Assembly (NCBI RefSeq): GCF_954871325.1
Contig: NC_088778.1
Location: 7,225,743-7,289,742 of the forward strand
Length of the DNA: 64,000 bases
Reading direction: 5' to 3'
From: Gordionus sp. m RMFG-2023
Taxonomy: Eukaryota > Nematomorpha > Gordioida > Chordodea > Parachordodidae
Part shown: positions 43,101-55,800 of the stretch, one piece after another
Numbering within the stretch: the first letter of the stretch is position 1
Layout of the letters: each line of letters starts with the position of its first letter
Position numbers and translations under genes: made by a program
Notes under the pieces: model-generated
Database searches by the model: none
The model's input: the letters and a program-made list of their open reading frames with translations, nothing else
Told to the model about the DNA's origin: nothing

Positions 43101-45054
43101 TTAATGAGTTTATTTCATCCAAGTAGAGATATATCAACAACATCCACTTCCAGAATACAAAGTTGGGCTTATTATTATCAGGTTATCAATATGAAATAGA
43201 ATTCATGAGTAGCCAGAATATAGCCAATGCTGACATGCTATTTCGATTACCAATTAGAACACAATATCAAAAGGAGAAAATCAGGATCAAATACAGGTGG
43301 GAGAACAAACATCTTGAATGCCTACGAAATTGAAAGAAAAACAATGAAAGACAATACGTGTGGTGGCCTAATATAAACGAAGATATTTTAAGAAGGGTTT
43401 AGAAAAATGGCCAGAAACAACACTATATGCTGCAAAAGACATCTATTTAAAATTGGCAAAGACCACCAAGAGCAGGACACCGAGTATTATTTCTATTGGT
43501 TATCTATTTTTCGGAACCAATTATAAGCGTAACTACAATAATCATAGACTAAAGTATGAATCTTGTTATAAGAAATTGCAACCAGTTTTATATTAATCGA
43601 CTTAATTATTTATTTATAAATTAATATTTTTTGAGGGCAAAGCCCCCAACCGTTTTTGTATAGGTTTCGAATTAAAACATTGGATACATCACTGTATTGT
43701 AACTTATAAGATTACGTTATCAAGAAAAAGTATTATTTTCTAAAAAAAAAATTCAATGAATCGTCGAGGTTCCACAAATTTGTTATATACAATGATCTCT
43801 GAAATCTGACCATGTTTTATAATTAAGAGAGTTAAAAATTTAAAGAAAGTTAATCGTTCACTCAATTTTTATAGAAAGTATTCTATCTTGAAATGATCTT
43901 ACAAATTTAAATTGTTATCTTAAAAAAAAAGACAATGTTGCTAATATGAAATTTCAAGCATCTTAAATAATATTTTAAGTAGTGTTGTTAAAAAGCCCGA
44001 TTTGAGTAGATTTATAGAAAAGGCTTAATATTATAACCAAAATAATATTGTGTAAGCTTAGTGATTTTGCTCATAGATGGCAGAAAGGTTTGGGCTTTTA
44101 CTTGACAAATCTTGAGGCTTACACAATATTATTTTGGCTAAAATCATAATCGGGCTTTTTAACAGCACTAATTTTAAGACCTACCTTCTCCTTAAATACA
44201 AATTAGTTGATTTATTTTTAGCATATTTATGATGTGTATATTATTATATTACTTATATATATATATACCCATACAAATAAATATTAATAATTATTAAAGG
44301 TATGATGGAAGATAGCTTGCCACTACTCTTTGTGTCGCCTCCGGCTTGGTTTCTGTCCAAATACCCTTCAATTCATTCCAACATGAATATTAATACTGGC
44401 CGTATTTTGACACCTTTTGACGTTCACAAAACAATTTTACATCTGATTAAATTAAACGAACATGGTGCATATACCGATTCAAATTTAAATAACAAAGTTC
44501 GTGGTCTTAGTTTTTTCGAAGAAATTCCCCTTAACAGAAGCTGTGAATCGGCAGAAATTTCGCTTCATTATTGCCCTTGCAATTTAATAGGAGGTGGTTT
44601 CCCAGATTTAAAACAAAGGGAAGAGTTAAAAACTGCAGGTCGGGTCATCGTGGCCACAATCAATGACTTAATAAAACCATTTAGTAACCTTTGCGTGAAG
44701 TTAAAATTAAACAATATAATAGTTTTTAGGATATTTAACATAGACGGCCAAGATTATAACTCTAATTATACCCTCGATTTCTATAATAATAATAATTATA
44801 ATGATACTCTCTCTCAAAAAGTTCGTTTGTTACTAACTGTAGAAGTTAAGCCAAGTAAGGCGTTGTTTGAGGCCTCTCTGATGTTTAATTCTATAACGCA
44901 GATGTATGACAGGATCATAGGAGACGTTTCACGTATAAACAAGTATGGCAATCAATCATCATGCATAAATGATCCGATTTTGAAAAAATTTTGTTATTGT
45001 AAATTTAATTCAACCGTTGACACCTTGACCCAAATTAAGGTTATTCACGAATAA
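40157..45054 (+). CDS. DUF229 family type II membrane protein (sulfatase fold), 741 aa, two exons
   Basis: Exon 1 is 40157-41627 and exon 2 is 44300-45054; the join (ATG G|GT ATG ATG) restores the family sequence FMG-MMEDSLP. An N-terminal hydrophobic segment (CVIGFTTLFACFFVAKIFL, residues 14-32) after a short basic start suggests a signal anchor with a lumenal or extracellular catalytic-like domain; many Asn-X-Ser/Thr sites fit. Family motifs: LLMIGIDSTSKLNFIRGL (271-288), FPNLVALLTGKF (316-327), DCFEMATFNYFKKGF (364-378), GDHGMRFGKFRETF (476-489), then LTPFDVHKTILHL in exon 2. DUF229 shares the alkaline-phosphatase/sulfatase fold and is widespread in nematodes, insects and other invertebrates; the substrate is unknown. 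There is no sulfatase C-x-P-x-R motif, so sulfatase activity should not be assumed. The gene looks intact. Confidence 0.92.
41994..42107 (+). mobile_element. hAT-type (DUF4371) transposase fragment in the DUF229 intron
   Basis: A short plus-strand patch encodes NRCISIIVDGIYDIS, then a stop, then SEAIDLLVRFIKN. It matches the first catalytic region of DUF4371/hAT proteins (pattern 'SIIVD...DIS..EQ....R'). It is a small remnant without recognisable ends. Confidence 0.55.
42790..43430 (+). mobile_element. Ty3/gypsy LTR retrotransposon fossil (RT end, RNase H, integrase start)
   Basis: The plus strand retains, in family order, the linker after the reverse transcriptase (FDPKLPIILTVDA), an RNase H core (SQIEKEALAIIFGVIKF, then ITNGSQP) and the start of the integrase region (WWPNINEDI). 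It lies in the DUF229 intron in the same orientation as the gene. It is a broken internal piece with several breaks; no LTRs were recognised, so its full extent and age cannot be given beyond 'old'. Confidence 0.8.
43985..44166. mobile_element. Fold-back MITE family A, GCCCGA subtype, in the DUF229 intron
   Basis: Ends TTGTTAAAAAGCCCGATT and AATCGGGCTTTTTAACAGC. The inner inverted pair TAACCAAAATAATATTGTG / CACAATATTATTTTGGCTA is also visible. Shared internal words (GATTTTGCTCATAGATGGCAG) link it to the other family A copies. It ends about 130 bp before exon 2. Confidence 0.8.
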
Positions 45055-48000
45055 ATAGATATCTGAAATTGTAAATATTATTGGGAAAAATATTAAAATT
45101 GTTATAAAGAGGTTGCGAAATAGGATTTGGCTCTGGTTTTTTTTTTTAATTTTTCATATCTTCTTCATTTATTTCCTAAAGATTAATAAGATACAAAAAA
45201 AATTTAAGTAGTCATTTAACCAATCCGGACTTATATTCTATTCAGTTCTTCCAGTCTGATGAGGAAACTTAAGAGGCATGGATTGTGTGAACCCTGGTAA
45301 TCACATATTGAACGAACAATTAAAATATCCTATCAACCTGAGAATTACGTGAAACATAATTTGCTGGTATCAAAGAGTAGACATGGCTACATAAATCATC
45401 TAAGCCATATTCCCAGAAGAGGATTTAAGACCTGGCACCACCGTCTACATGAGCGGTGCGATAAATACTTCCAAAGGTGGGGTAATAATAAGCAGAATAA
45501 TTCTTAAAGGAATTCAATTTTTTAAAAATTGTTTAATAATTTATCATCGATAAAAAAATGTATCTGTATGAAAATACTAATAATTATGCAAGATAAAAGT
45601 TGTTATTTCTTATGAAAACATTGTTGGACAAGGTTTGTGTATTTTTATTCCCTGTGTTTGACAAATAATTTTAGGTATAATTCTGTTTATTATATTTTGT
45701 CTCTTGGGGTATCAAAAAATAATAATAGATGCCATATATTTTATCTAATATAAATAAATAAAAAAATTTAATCAAAATAGATAAAATAACACTTAAGAAA
45801 TTTAATAACGGTAAAGAACATGAATCAGATATTGCCAAGTTCAGGGAATGAAAATATTAAAATTAAATCGATATTAATTCATAGAATAAATAAGTAGCGT
45901 TTTATTTCATCTGCTTGTGTGTGTTATTAATAAATGTAAATTGAAATATATGCTGTAAGAGGTAGGAATGAATATTAAAAAATAACGGTAATATTTTTGA
46001 AAAATATTTTACGCCGCTGCGTAAGTGTCTGAGCTCAAATTTTTATAATATATATAATTTTCTATTCAAATATTTATGATTATTTTCTTTCCAATGATCA
46101 GTTATTTCTTTATTAACTAAATCTTCGTTTAAATTTATTTGGTTATAATAAAATTTTATTCAAAATTAAAGTTACTTTTAGAATATTGTAACTACTCTAT
46201 ATTTTAACAAAAGTAACTCTTAACAAAGCATAAAAAAATACTATTAATTTTATTTAAAGAATTTTTAATAAATATTACAATGGAATCAATAACTTCATTG
46301 TGTGCCCATCCTTTCTCACTGCTATATTCTACAATAAAAATTGAATTCACTGGTTAATATGGATATTAAATACTAAATACATTTCAAAACTATAGTATTT
46401 AAAAAGTCCATAAACGTGATATCCGACCTCGAATTGTTAGTAAATATATGAGTGTTGTTTATCTATATTTTATATGTTATTTTATTAACATTTTTCTAGA
46501 TGATTTTTTAGTGTAGTTAATCGTTAATTTTGAAAAGTAAATATTTACCTTTCTAGTGTAACTAATTATTAGTCACAATTAAAACCAGAGTTCTGGACCC
46601 GAATTCGAGTTCAGAAATTTAAAATTGTTTGGATAGGAATTTTGAGACCATAGAACAAACGGAGACCTATTTATGGGCAACCCATTAATCTCGGGGTAAT
46701 ATGGACTCGGGGCTGGTTTGACTTTTTTCGAAAATCGGTTTTCGATTAATATAAATTTAGGCTAAATTTAAAATTCCTTTACAGAACCCTGGTTAAACCT
46801 CAAAAGTAACTAATTATAATGCAAGTTACTTTATAAATAATTTATTTAACCCGTATAATTTTTTTTTTTATAAATTTTTTTCACAAAAGAATTTAATCTA
46901 ATAATAATTTAAAATGTAGAAATATTTATCATTAAAAATATTTACCATATAATTATTTGCAGTGGAAAAAAATTATCATTATATAGTATTTACATCGGAA
47001 AAATATATAAATAACATAAATTATATTTATTTTTCATAAAAATTTAGCAATAAATTATTTTCAAAATTTGTGTCTAAAGGTGTGTGGTAAATGTAATTAG
47101 TTATTTTTGTCGCTACATTCCAAAAATATAGAAATTTATAGTTTTTCAAAAGTAATTAGGAGTTTTATAAAGTAGCTACAATTATTTATCTAGTTACCAG
47201 TTATTTTAATAATAATATTTATTTTTATATTGTAAAGATAATTAATTTATCTGAATGCCAGCCTGTCTGGTAGGCAATATAAACTCACATTATATTTTAT
47301 TTTGAAATAAATCAGAGTTTGAAATGCTCCTCAAAATAAAAAAAATCTTAAAAGAATTTTTGATTTCTAAGGATTTTTTTGAGAATTCTCAAACAGTGCT
47401 TTTAATCAAATGTTATCTAAAATTCTCATAATTATTTTTGTAAAAATTAATCTTATGTAATTTTATGCTTACTAAAAAATAAATAAAAAAATTAAAAACA
47501 TAATTTTCAATTTTATAATCTTCCAAAAAAATTTTTGCTCAATTTTAATTCAACTTGATATTTTATTTATATATTAAATAAATATTATAGTTAGCTTTTA
47601 ATAAAACATTCTAAAAGATTTTTCTATTCCATGAACACTTTAGCCACACTAATATGAGGTGCACTGGAAAGTACTGATGTTTTTATTTCTTACTTATGTT
47701 AGTATAATCTTTAAATGTCGTCACCTGTGGATTAGATTATTATTTTGCAGGAGCGTAATTTTTAAAATCAAGTTCTTTATTTTCAATATGATGTTATAAC
47801 CTTATATTGGCTATTATTTAATTTATTTTATAAATATTTTTTATGTAAATAAAAATAATATAATTGAAAAAAAGATTTATATAAAAAAAAGATATTTTTG
47901 ACAAAAAGGGGATATAGAATAACCTAATACTCAGGTAACGATATAGTAAATCCTGCTATTCATTTTAAAAAATTATTCAAAATTTATTGTCAATTTTTTT

Positions 48001-49824
48001 TTCTCTATAAGGGGGTAGTGAACGAAAAAATGTTTAGATTTTTTAAAGGGAAAGGGGGGGGGGGGGTATATTTATTATTTGGAAATATTTAAGTTGAACT
48101 ATTAATCATTCATGTTTGAAATAATAATTACAGCGCCCACCTAATAGCTTTATGAATATTTTCCGAAGAAACTTTGCTAATATTTGACAAATCAAAAGGA
48201 AAAACAAATTCATAAAATATTCTTCTAAATTTTTTTATAATTATACATTTTTTTCTTTATTTGAATAATAGCTAATATAATATATATCATGAAATGGTAA
48301 TGGCATATATCTATATTTTCTAAAGCAAAATTAATAAAGGCGATTAATTTAAATGCAGATTTTAAGAAAAAAGATAAGGAATTTAAAAAGTAGATGTCTA
48401 AAAATGAAAAGAGTAAAGAGACATTAGAAAGGTGAAGGAAATGAAGGTATAAGGAGGCGTGGAAAGATATAAAATTAAGATAGTTAGAGCGAATAATCGC
48501 GGTAGCTCCTAATAAAAGGGAAATTGAGCTTTGCTGCAGAAGATGGAATGGAGCAAGCGATTGGTATAAATGAGTAAAAAGGATCTATGGAGCTGTTTAC
48601 TAATGGTTTTCCTTGTTTCCGCAATGGCGAGAGCATCGATATTGTAGTTGGATTGTGCATTTGGATAAATGTAGGGTAGGTGGAACATATTTTAATGAAA
48701 ACTTTTTTTAAAATTTATATTCACTATTCCCATTTCTTCCTTTTTTAATTTATAAATAATTGGATTTTTGATTTCACCCATATAACTATTATCTCAGCTA
48801 TTAAGCATTATGTATAATAAGGAAGAGTTAAATCTCCCAATTTGCAACTAACTCATATTATTGAACATTATAAACATAAAAGAAGCTTAAAGCTTTCGCA
48901 TTTATAAGATAATTCTAACTTAATTGGATTGCATTTATACGATAATATTTAACATCTTTCAAGCGATATTTTCAAAATGTTGCATTTTTTGTGTTTAGGA
49001 ATATTACATTTAATCGATTTTAAACCATTTTAACGTATAAAAAAATTAAAAAATTAAGTTTTATTTATTCTCTAATCTCTTAATGTCTTCAAACCAAAAT
49101 CATTTTGAATTAGAGTTTGAACAAAAATTTCAAAGATTTTTTGAAGATTTTTTTGCCTAAAATTTTAAGCAAAAAATTTTTGAAGATTTTTTTAAAGAAG
49201 AACAAAAAAAATTTAAAAAAAAGATTTGTTATTTTATTGTAAAAGATTTTTTTTATGAATGGTAATCAAAGAGGGGAGTGTAAGGGGGGCTTTAAAATGC
49301 TGTTTCTGAAGTCCTATAAAACGTCGGGTCGGAATTAATGATAATAACATTACCCTAATTGTGAATCATATAAAAATTTATGATAAATATTTATAAAACA
49401 ATAAATAATTGCTAATTTAAATAAAATTTTGGTGTCATCCAGATATTTACTAGATATACTACAAATAGAATTAAATGGTTTTATCATAAAAACTATAAAA
49501 AGAGTAGTAAAATTTTATCGAATAATAGAATAGATACATTTAAAAATGCATAATAATAATACATTTAAATATGTACCTGGATTCACATTTTTTAGAACAG
49601 TGTATCTAAATAATATAAATATACAATATTTAGGTGTATGTATATCTTAATGACTCTGATAGGAGGTAATAAAATATTATCCTTGAGTTTTAATAGCTGG
49701 TCCTAAAGAATTTGTTTTTTGCTTGAAAATTAAAATAAAATTAAGTACTTTACATTACCTTGTCAAAGAATGCCTTCATTCATATATTTTAAATGCTTAA
49801 ATAAATTTAAAAAATATTCGTGAT
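45055..49824. other. No gene recognised between the DUF229 and FLVCR genes
   Basis: An AATAAA overlaps the DUF229 stop codon and may be its poly(A) signal. At 45300-45507 the plus strand has an open patch of about 64 codons, unassigned (see findings). Repeats rich in AAGTAACT and its complement occupy 46160-47220. A run of 13 G lies near 48060. No exon of a known protein was found upstream of the FLVCR start. Confidence 0.45.
46586..46791. mobile_element. Probable hAT-type MITE
   Basis: The left end CAGAGTTCTGGACCCG and reverse-complemented right end CAGGGTTCTGTAAAGG share ten terminal bases with one mismatch. The flanking 8-mers ATTAAAAC and GTTAAACC agree at six of eight positions. It is 206 bp and non-coding. 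Confidence 0.55.
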
Positions 49825-52800
49825 ATGACGCTAGAAGATAAAAACATGGATTCAAATAGAGAACCATTATTTGAAAATAAAAAAAGCGTGCAAATTAAAT
49901 TATATAAGCGTAGATTTTTGATATTGGCTATATTCACCTTATATTCCATGATTAATGCATTCCAATGGATAGAGTATTCAATTATAACAAACATTATATC
50001 TAAATTTTATGGCAAATCTGCTCGTCAAGTAGATTGGCTATCAATGATATACATGGCAGTTTACATACCATTTATAATTCCAGCATCCTGGCTACTTAAT
50101 GCAAGGGGTCTAAAAGAAACTGCAATTTTAGGAGGGTTTCTTAATGCATTAGGAGCCTGGATCAAGTGTGCCAGTATTAGGAGTGATTTATTTTGGGTTA
50201 CAATGTTGGGACAGATTCTATGTGCTATCGCTCAGTTATTTATTCTTAACATACCATCAAAACTCGCTTCCACTTGGTTTGGACCCAAAGAATTGGCAAC
50301 TGCTTGTTCTATTGGAGTATTTGGGAACCAAGTATTTAGATTTTTTTTATCGAATAGTTTCAAACTATCAATATATAAATTATATATATATGATTTTAGG
50401 GTCAATATGTCTAGCCTGGAAAAAATTTAAACCAGGACTGACTTAGATTTTTTTTAAAAAATTAGCCTAACATGTCATTTTGTACTTTGATTTTTTAAAT
50501 AAAAATTGAAAATATAAGCAGTAAATAAATCTTAAATGATCCCCTGACCTGAATTTTAAGCTTGGTATTATTTTATGATCAGGTCTGGATTAATGGACTA
50601 GGTTTTGTAAACATAAACATTTTTTTAATTTGTTTATCATCGCTAGTACAAATATTTGTTTTTACAGATATTTTTATTTAAAATTTTTATACTTCCTTCT
50701 ATATAATTTTTTAAAAAGCTTTTATTAATTTCAGTCTTTTTTGGACATATATTGATGCTAAATAAAATTGAAACTTTTTGTAATTAATAATAATCAACTA
50801 AACTACTATAATTAAATCTATCATTGGCCCATAAACATATTGTTTTTCTAGACTTATTATGAACAAATTTAGACAGTTCAGTTTATGGTGGTTCCCTTGC
50901 AAATTTAACCTCCTCGAACCAATTTATAATGTTATTATAAGAATCACTATATTTTGGCAAAAATTTTGGGATCAAGCAAAAAATAATTTGATAAAATATT
51001 ATATTTTTTTCAAATTTTGAAAGTGACAAGATATCAAAAGTTATATTAAATATTTTTATAGATTACTTTTTGTACATCACAAATTTTTATTTTAACATAT
51101 TTTACTATATTAGATAATCAAAATTTTAAAAAAATATGGATTAATAAGAGAGATGGACTCTATTAAAATATATATAAAGTGGCATATTTACTTACAAATA
51201 AAGAATAATGTCTTGCCTATTATATCAAAGTGAGACTCATTTCATCAATACCCCCATATATTAAATGTGATGTGTCCATCCATTTTTTTTATATTATAAT
51301 TTTCTATAAAATATTTATATTGATAATAAATCTGTTTTTATTTAATTATAAAACCTATTATATAATATAAATAATGGCCATTTTTGTCGATTACAATGCC
51401 ATAAACTACTGAATTTGAATCTTTTCTAATGATCTGTTATAATTTTGTGAACATTAATAGTTGAAATAAAATCTAAAAGGGAATAGAGTCCACCCATCAC
51501 TGAACTAGGGTATAACAGGTTTTTATATTTAAAATGAAAATAAATATTATTATGAGTATATTATTTAATTTGATAAATTTCTTATATTCATGTTTTGCTT
51601 ATTTTCTTTAAATTATTTTGTTTAGTTTTTATTTAATTTATGTTTATTGGATTATTATAGATCAATTAAATATATATTGTGATTAATTTAAAAAATCCAA
51701 AACTAAACCAAAGCAAACCAAAAAAAGTTGTTATGAATTTCTAAACCTTAACAAACATTGTTGTTGTTAAACTACTCGATTTGAGTTGATTATTAGAAAC
51801 AGCTAACTTAGTTTTTCTCCAGAAAAATATTGGCTAGACCTCGAGATTTCACTAATAGTCCAACCAAAATTTAAAGCTTATACGATATTTCTGGATAAAA
51901 TATTGAGTGTTGGCCGTTTTTATAATTGGCGCAAAGCGAACATATAAAGTTTAAAAATAATAGAACTGAATCGTTATATATAACAATTCGGTATCCTGCT
52001 TAGAAAGAAAGAGAAAAGGGATCAATGGAAAAACAGAATTTGTCGATAATTAAATATAATATTAATTTTTTAAAACAACTTGACTCCCCTCTTTATTACA
52101 ATACAATTGTATTATTTTTATCCCCCTCGAAAATATTTTTAATCAATAATCAACCTTGACTGTTTCTTGCTAAATTTATATATATATTTATTTTTTTTAA
52201 ATTCCAATAAAAAAAACCACTTAATTCATTATAATATACTAAAGACTAATAACTCCTTTTTTAAAAAAATTAGATAAATATTTTTTAATTCATTACACGC
52301 ATTTTGGCTTCTCTCTTTTTAACACTTATAAAGACCTAAGAAAGATAGGAGTTAATTAGTATAATGGATATTTTTTTATACATTTTTAATCAAAATATGG
52401 TTGACCATGAGATTATAATTAAAATAAATCTTATAATTGATTTATAATTAGAATATATTTTTTTAAATTTTTTCTCCCTTTTTCAAAAAAATAAAATTTT
52501 ATTTATTAAAAAAAATTAAAAAGGGAATGAAAGAAATATTTATGAAAAATATAATCGTAATTTTTGAACGCGGACCAGAAAAACTTCCCCTTCCGGTTTA
52601 GAATATTTTTTTTAAAAAAATAATGAATTCCGGTTCCAACAAAATAATTTTAAAAGAGGTCCGGCTCTTGGATTTGACTCATCATAATCTTAAGATGATG
52701 ATTTCAAATTTTGTATTACTATAATAAGAAAATCATGAAAAATCCTAATCATTATTTCTTATTTTTCTATATCTGGATTATAAAAAGGCAGACATATCGC

Positions 52801-55800
52801 AAGTTATGTTAAACATATTCTCCTTAATTTGAATTAATTGTTTTGGTTTTAATTAATTTTTTTTTTGTCAAATGAAATCAAAGTCCCTTTAAATAATGAC
52901 CACTTTTCCTATTTATCTTGATTCTTAACCTCTTAAGCCGAGTAGTGTGCTTTATATTATCCAAAATATAATCTCCAACTTCATTAAGTGGCCACTTATG
53001 GTGGTAGGGTTGGAGGAAAAATACCCCAAAGCCAAAAGCAATAAAATATATATAAGATTTTTTTAAAAATAAAATTCACGAATTTTGCACACTTTTATTA
53101 ACACCTGGTTTTTGAGTTCTTAAATCTTTAAGACAAGATATGGTATTGCACAAGTACTCTGACTAAAAGAGAGTTATGCAAGTGTATGTTAGTTCAGGCT
53201 GTAAAGTTTAAGTAGTTTAGCTCAGGCTGTAAATATATTGATTCATTCATTATAACGCTAGATATAAAAAATAATCAAATCGATTACTTTTAAAGATTAT
53301 TTCAGCAACATTACACCTCTGTTCCCATTTCAATATGGTTACTGGTTCTTAGGTTTGTCCCAATTCTTTGTAATATATATTTATTTTTTTTAAAAAATTA
53401 ATGCTCTTGAACGATTCACATAATTTTTATATATGCCTATTTCGTTCCTTGATTATTGGATGGTCCTATCTCGATTGCCGGAATCTATATTAAATTTAAT
53501 ATCTCAGAGGGTATATTTGGAGTTCAAAACTAGGAAATACTTGTTGCGATCACATATTTATCTGATTTCTTATTGGGCATTATTTTACTAAAATATAATT
53601 ATTCTCTTCCAATAAAAAAATTTCCTATTCATGAGCTTATTTTTTTTTAAATTTAGTTTACTAATTTGAAATATTATTTTTTTTTAAAAAACTAAAATTA
53701 TCACTATAAATTGAAAATTGCACATCCGGTCCTGTTAGACCAGTCATCATAATTACATACCCGGGGAGTTAGATCAAATATAACATTCACAGGCGATATT
53801 TATATTTAAAAAAAAATTATTCAAAACAAGATTTGATAGTTAAATTTAAAAATCTGATAATGTATTCCACCATGTTTGGAAAATTTCCGACAATTTTGCC
53901 ATGAGCTTTTGAACTTAATATAATCTATATTAATTTTTTCCGTAGATTTTTTTTATATAAATTATAAATAACTCAAAGGGTAAGGCCAAAATTGTCTATA
54001 ATTCTATAGATAGGTATTCTGAACGTGCTGAAATACATTTCCAGTAAAATCAGACTCTTAAATTTTTAAAAAATTATTTAAAATTGCAAAAAAAAAACAC
54101 ATAACCGCTAACATATATACAAAATTTGATAACTAAATTGGCGGCATTTTACAATTAAATTAAAGAAATCTTGCATAATTATATAATATTTACAAAATAT
54201 TTGCATATTTTTTTAAAACATCAAATTTATCCATTTTTTTTTAAATGTCAAAACTTTATATTTATTAAATGCTAAATAATTATGATATGTATATTAATAT
54301 TTTTACATTTATATCATATGATGACCAATAAATTGTTTTTTGATTTTATATTACAATTTAAGATGATAAATGACAACTTAATTTTTTTTTAAACGAAAAC
54401 ATAATATCCTGGAGCAAAAATACAACTAATGCTTGGTACCAGGGATACAAACCGAACCTTTAAACTAGTATCAACCGATATTTTTTATCTGAACCTTTAA
54501 TTTTTTTGTCCGAACCACTAAAAAGTCTTCTAACCGTTTCTAACCTCATGGCTTTTAAAATGATATGAAAGTTATTACTAGTATTATTGCTAAAATTCAA
54601 ATTTATAGCCTAATTGGTTTATAGATTATTATCAATCAGTTTAACTTCCTTATTATAAATTTGAAAAACGCTATCAATGCCTAGCAATAAATTAAATCCA
54701 ATATCTATATATACATTATTTGCATAAATGATACTATTACTAAATGTTGAAGATTGTGATACTAATAAAGGTATAACATGGAATTAAATTGTTATAATGG
54801 AAGATTCTATGGTCAAAACGATCAACATCAACCAATGGATCTACACCTGAAGATGAATTCATCTTTTCTAAAAAAATGGATGACATAAACAAAATCTATT
54901 AGGACGATCAAGGAATATTAGAAATTCTCTCTGTTAATTAATGGATATCTTAGACTATCGGCAAAATCAAAATAATTGATTTCCCGAACGTTATACAGTA
55001 TTTGGTTACTCAAATTAGAGTGAAGAGATGCAACAATAATGTTTATACTTAGATGTAATTTGTCTGCTGAATTTAGGAAAATAATTTAATTGTACAGCCC
55101 AATTAGAGATCGCGGTTTTAAAAATAATTTTTAAACATGAGGCGGACGGCGGGTTAAACAAATTTTTTAGATAAATGTAAAATTTTTTTAAAGAAAAACT
55201 ATGGGCCGCTCAGTTATTTTTATACAATGGTGGGTTAGGCAATCGAAACCCGCCCATTGGAGACTTCTAAATAGTATTATATTTAACATTTTTTGTTGTT
55301 TAGATCGCCACTACCACAAATGGTTATAATATATATATTCTTGAAAAAATCTTGAGTGACATCTTTGACCTAATCGGGTGAACGCATATATCACTTACAG
55401 CATAGATCAAATCGTTGTTTTTAATGCAAACTATGTGGGGTCGTATGATACGGGATATAATAGATAGTTGATCGAAAGTGACCTCATAATTCCATCTGTT
55501 AATATAAATTAAAATGGGGTCACTGCAATTTTTTTTAAAACTTGGTCGTTGTTTAGCAAACTGTTATACGTTGATTTGGTACTGTTAAACATTAACCTGT
55601 TATAATTATGCTAATATAATTATTATGTGATAAAAATATTAAAACTATTTTTTAAAAATGAAAGTCTCATTCATGGGAGCCTATTTTGCTATTTTTTTTA
55701 AAGTGTATCTTCTTTATTCTTCATATTTATTATAACATTAAGAACGTGATTCTGGGATTAATAAGTGATACGCTTATAATTCTAACGCCCAACATTATTA

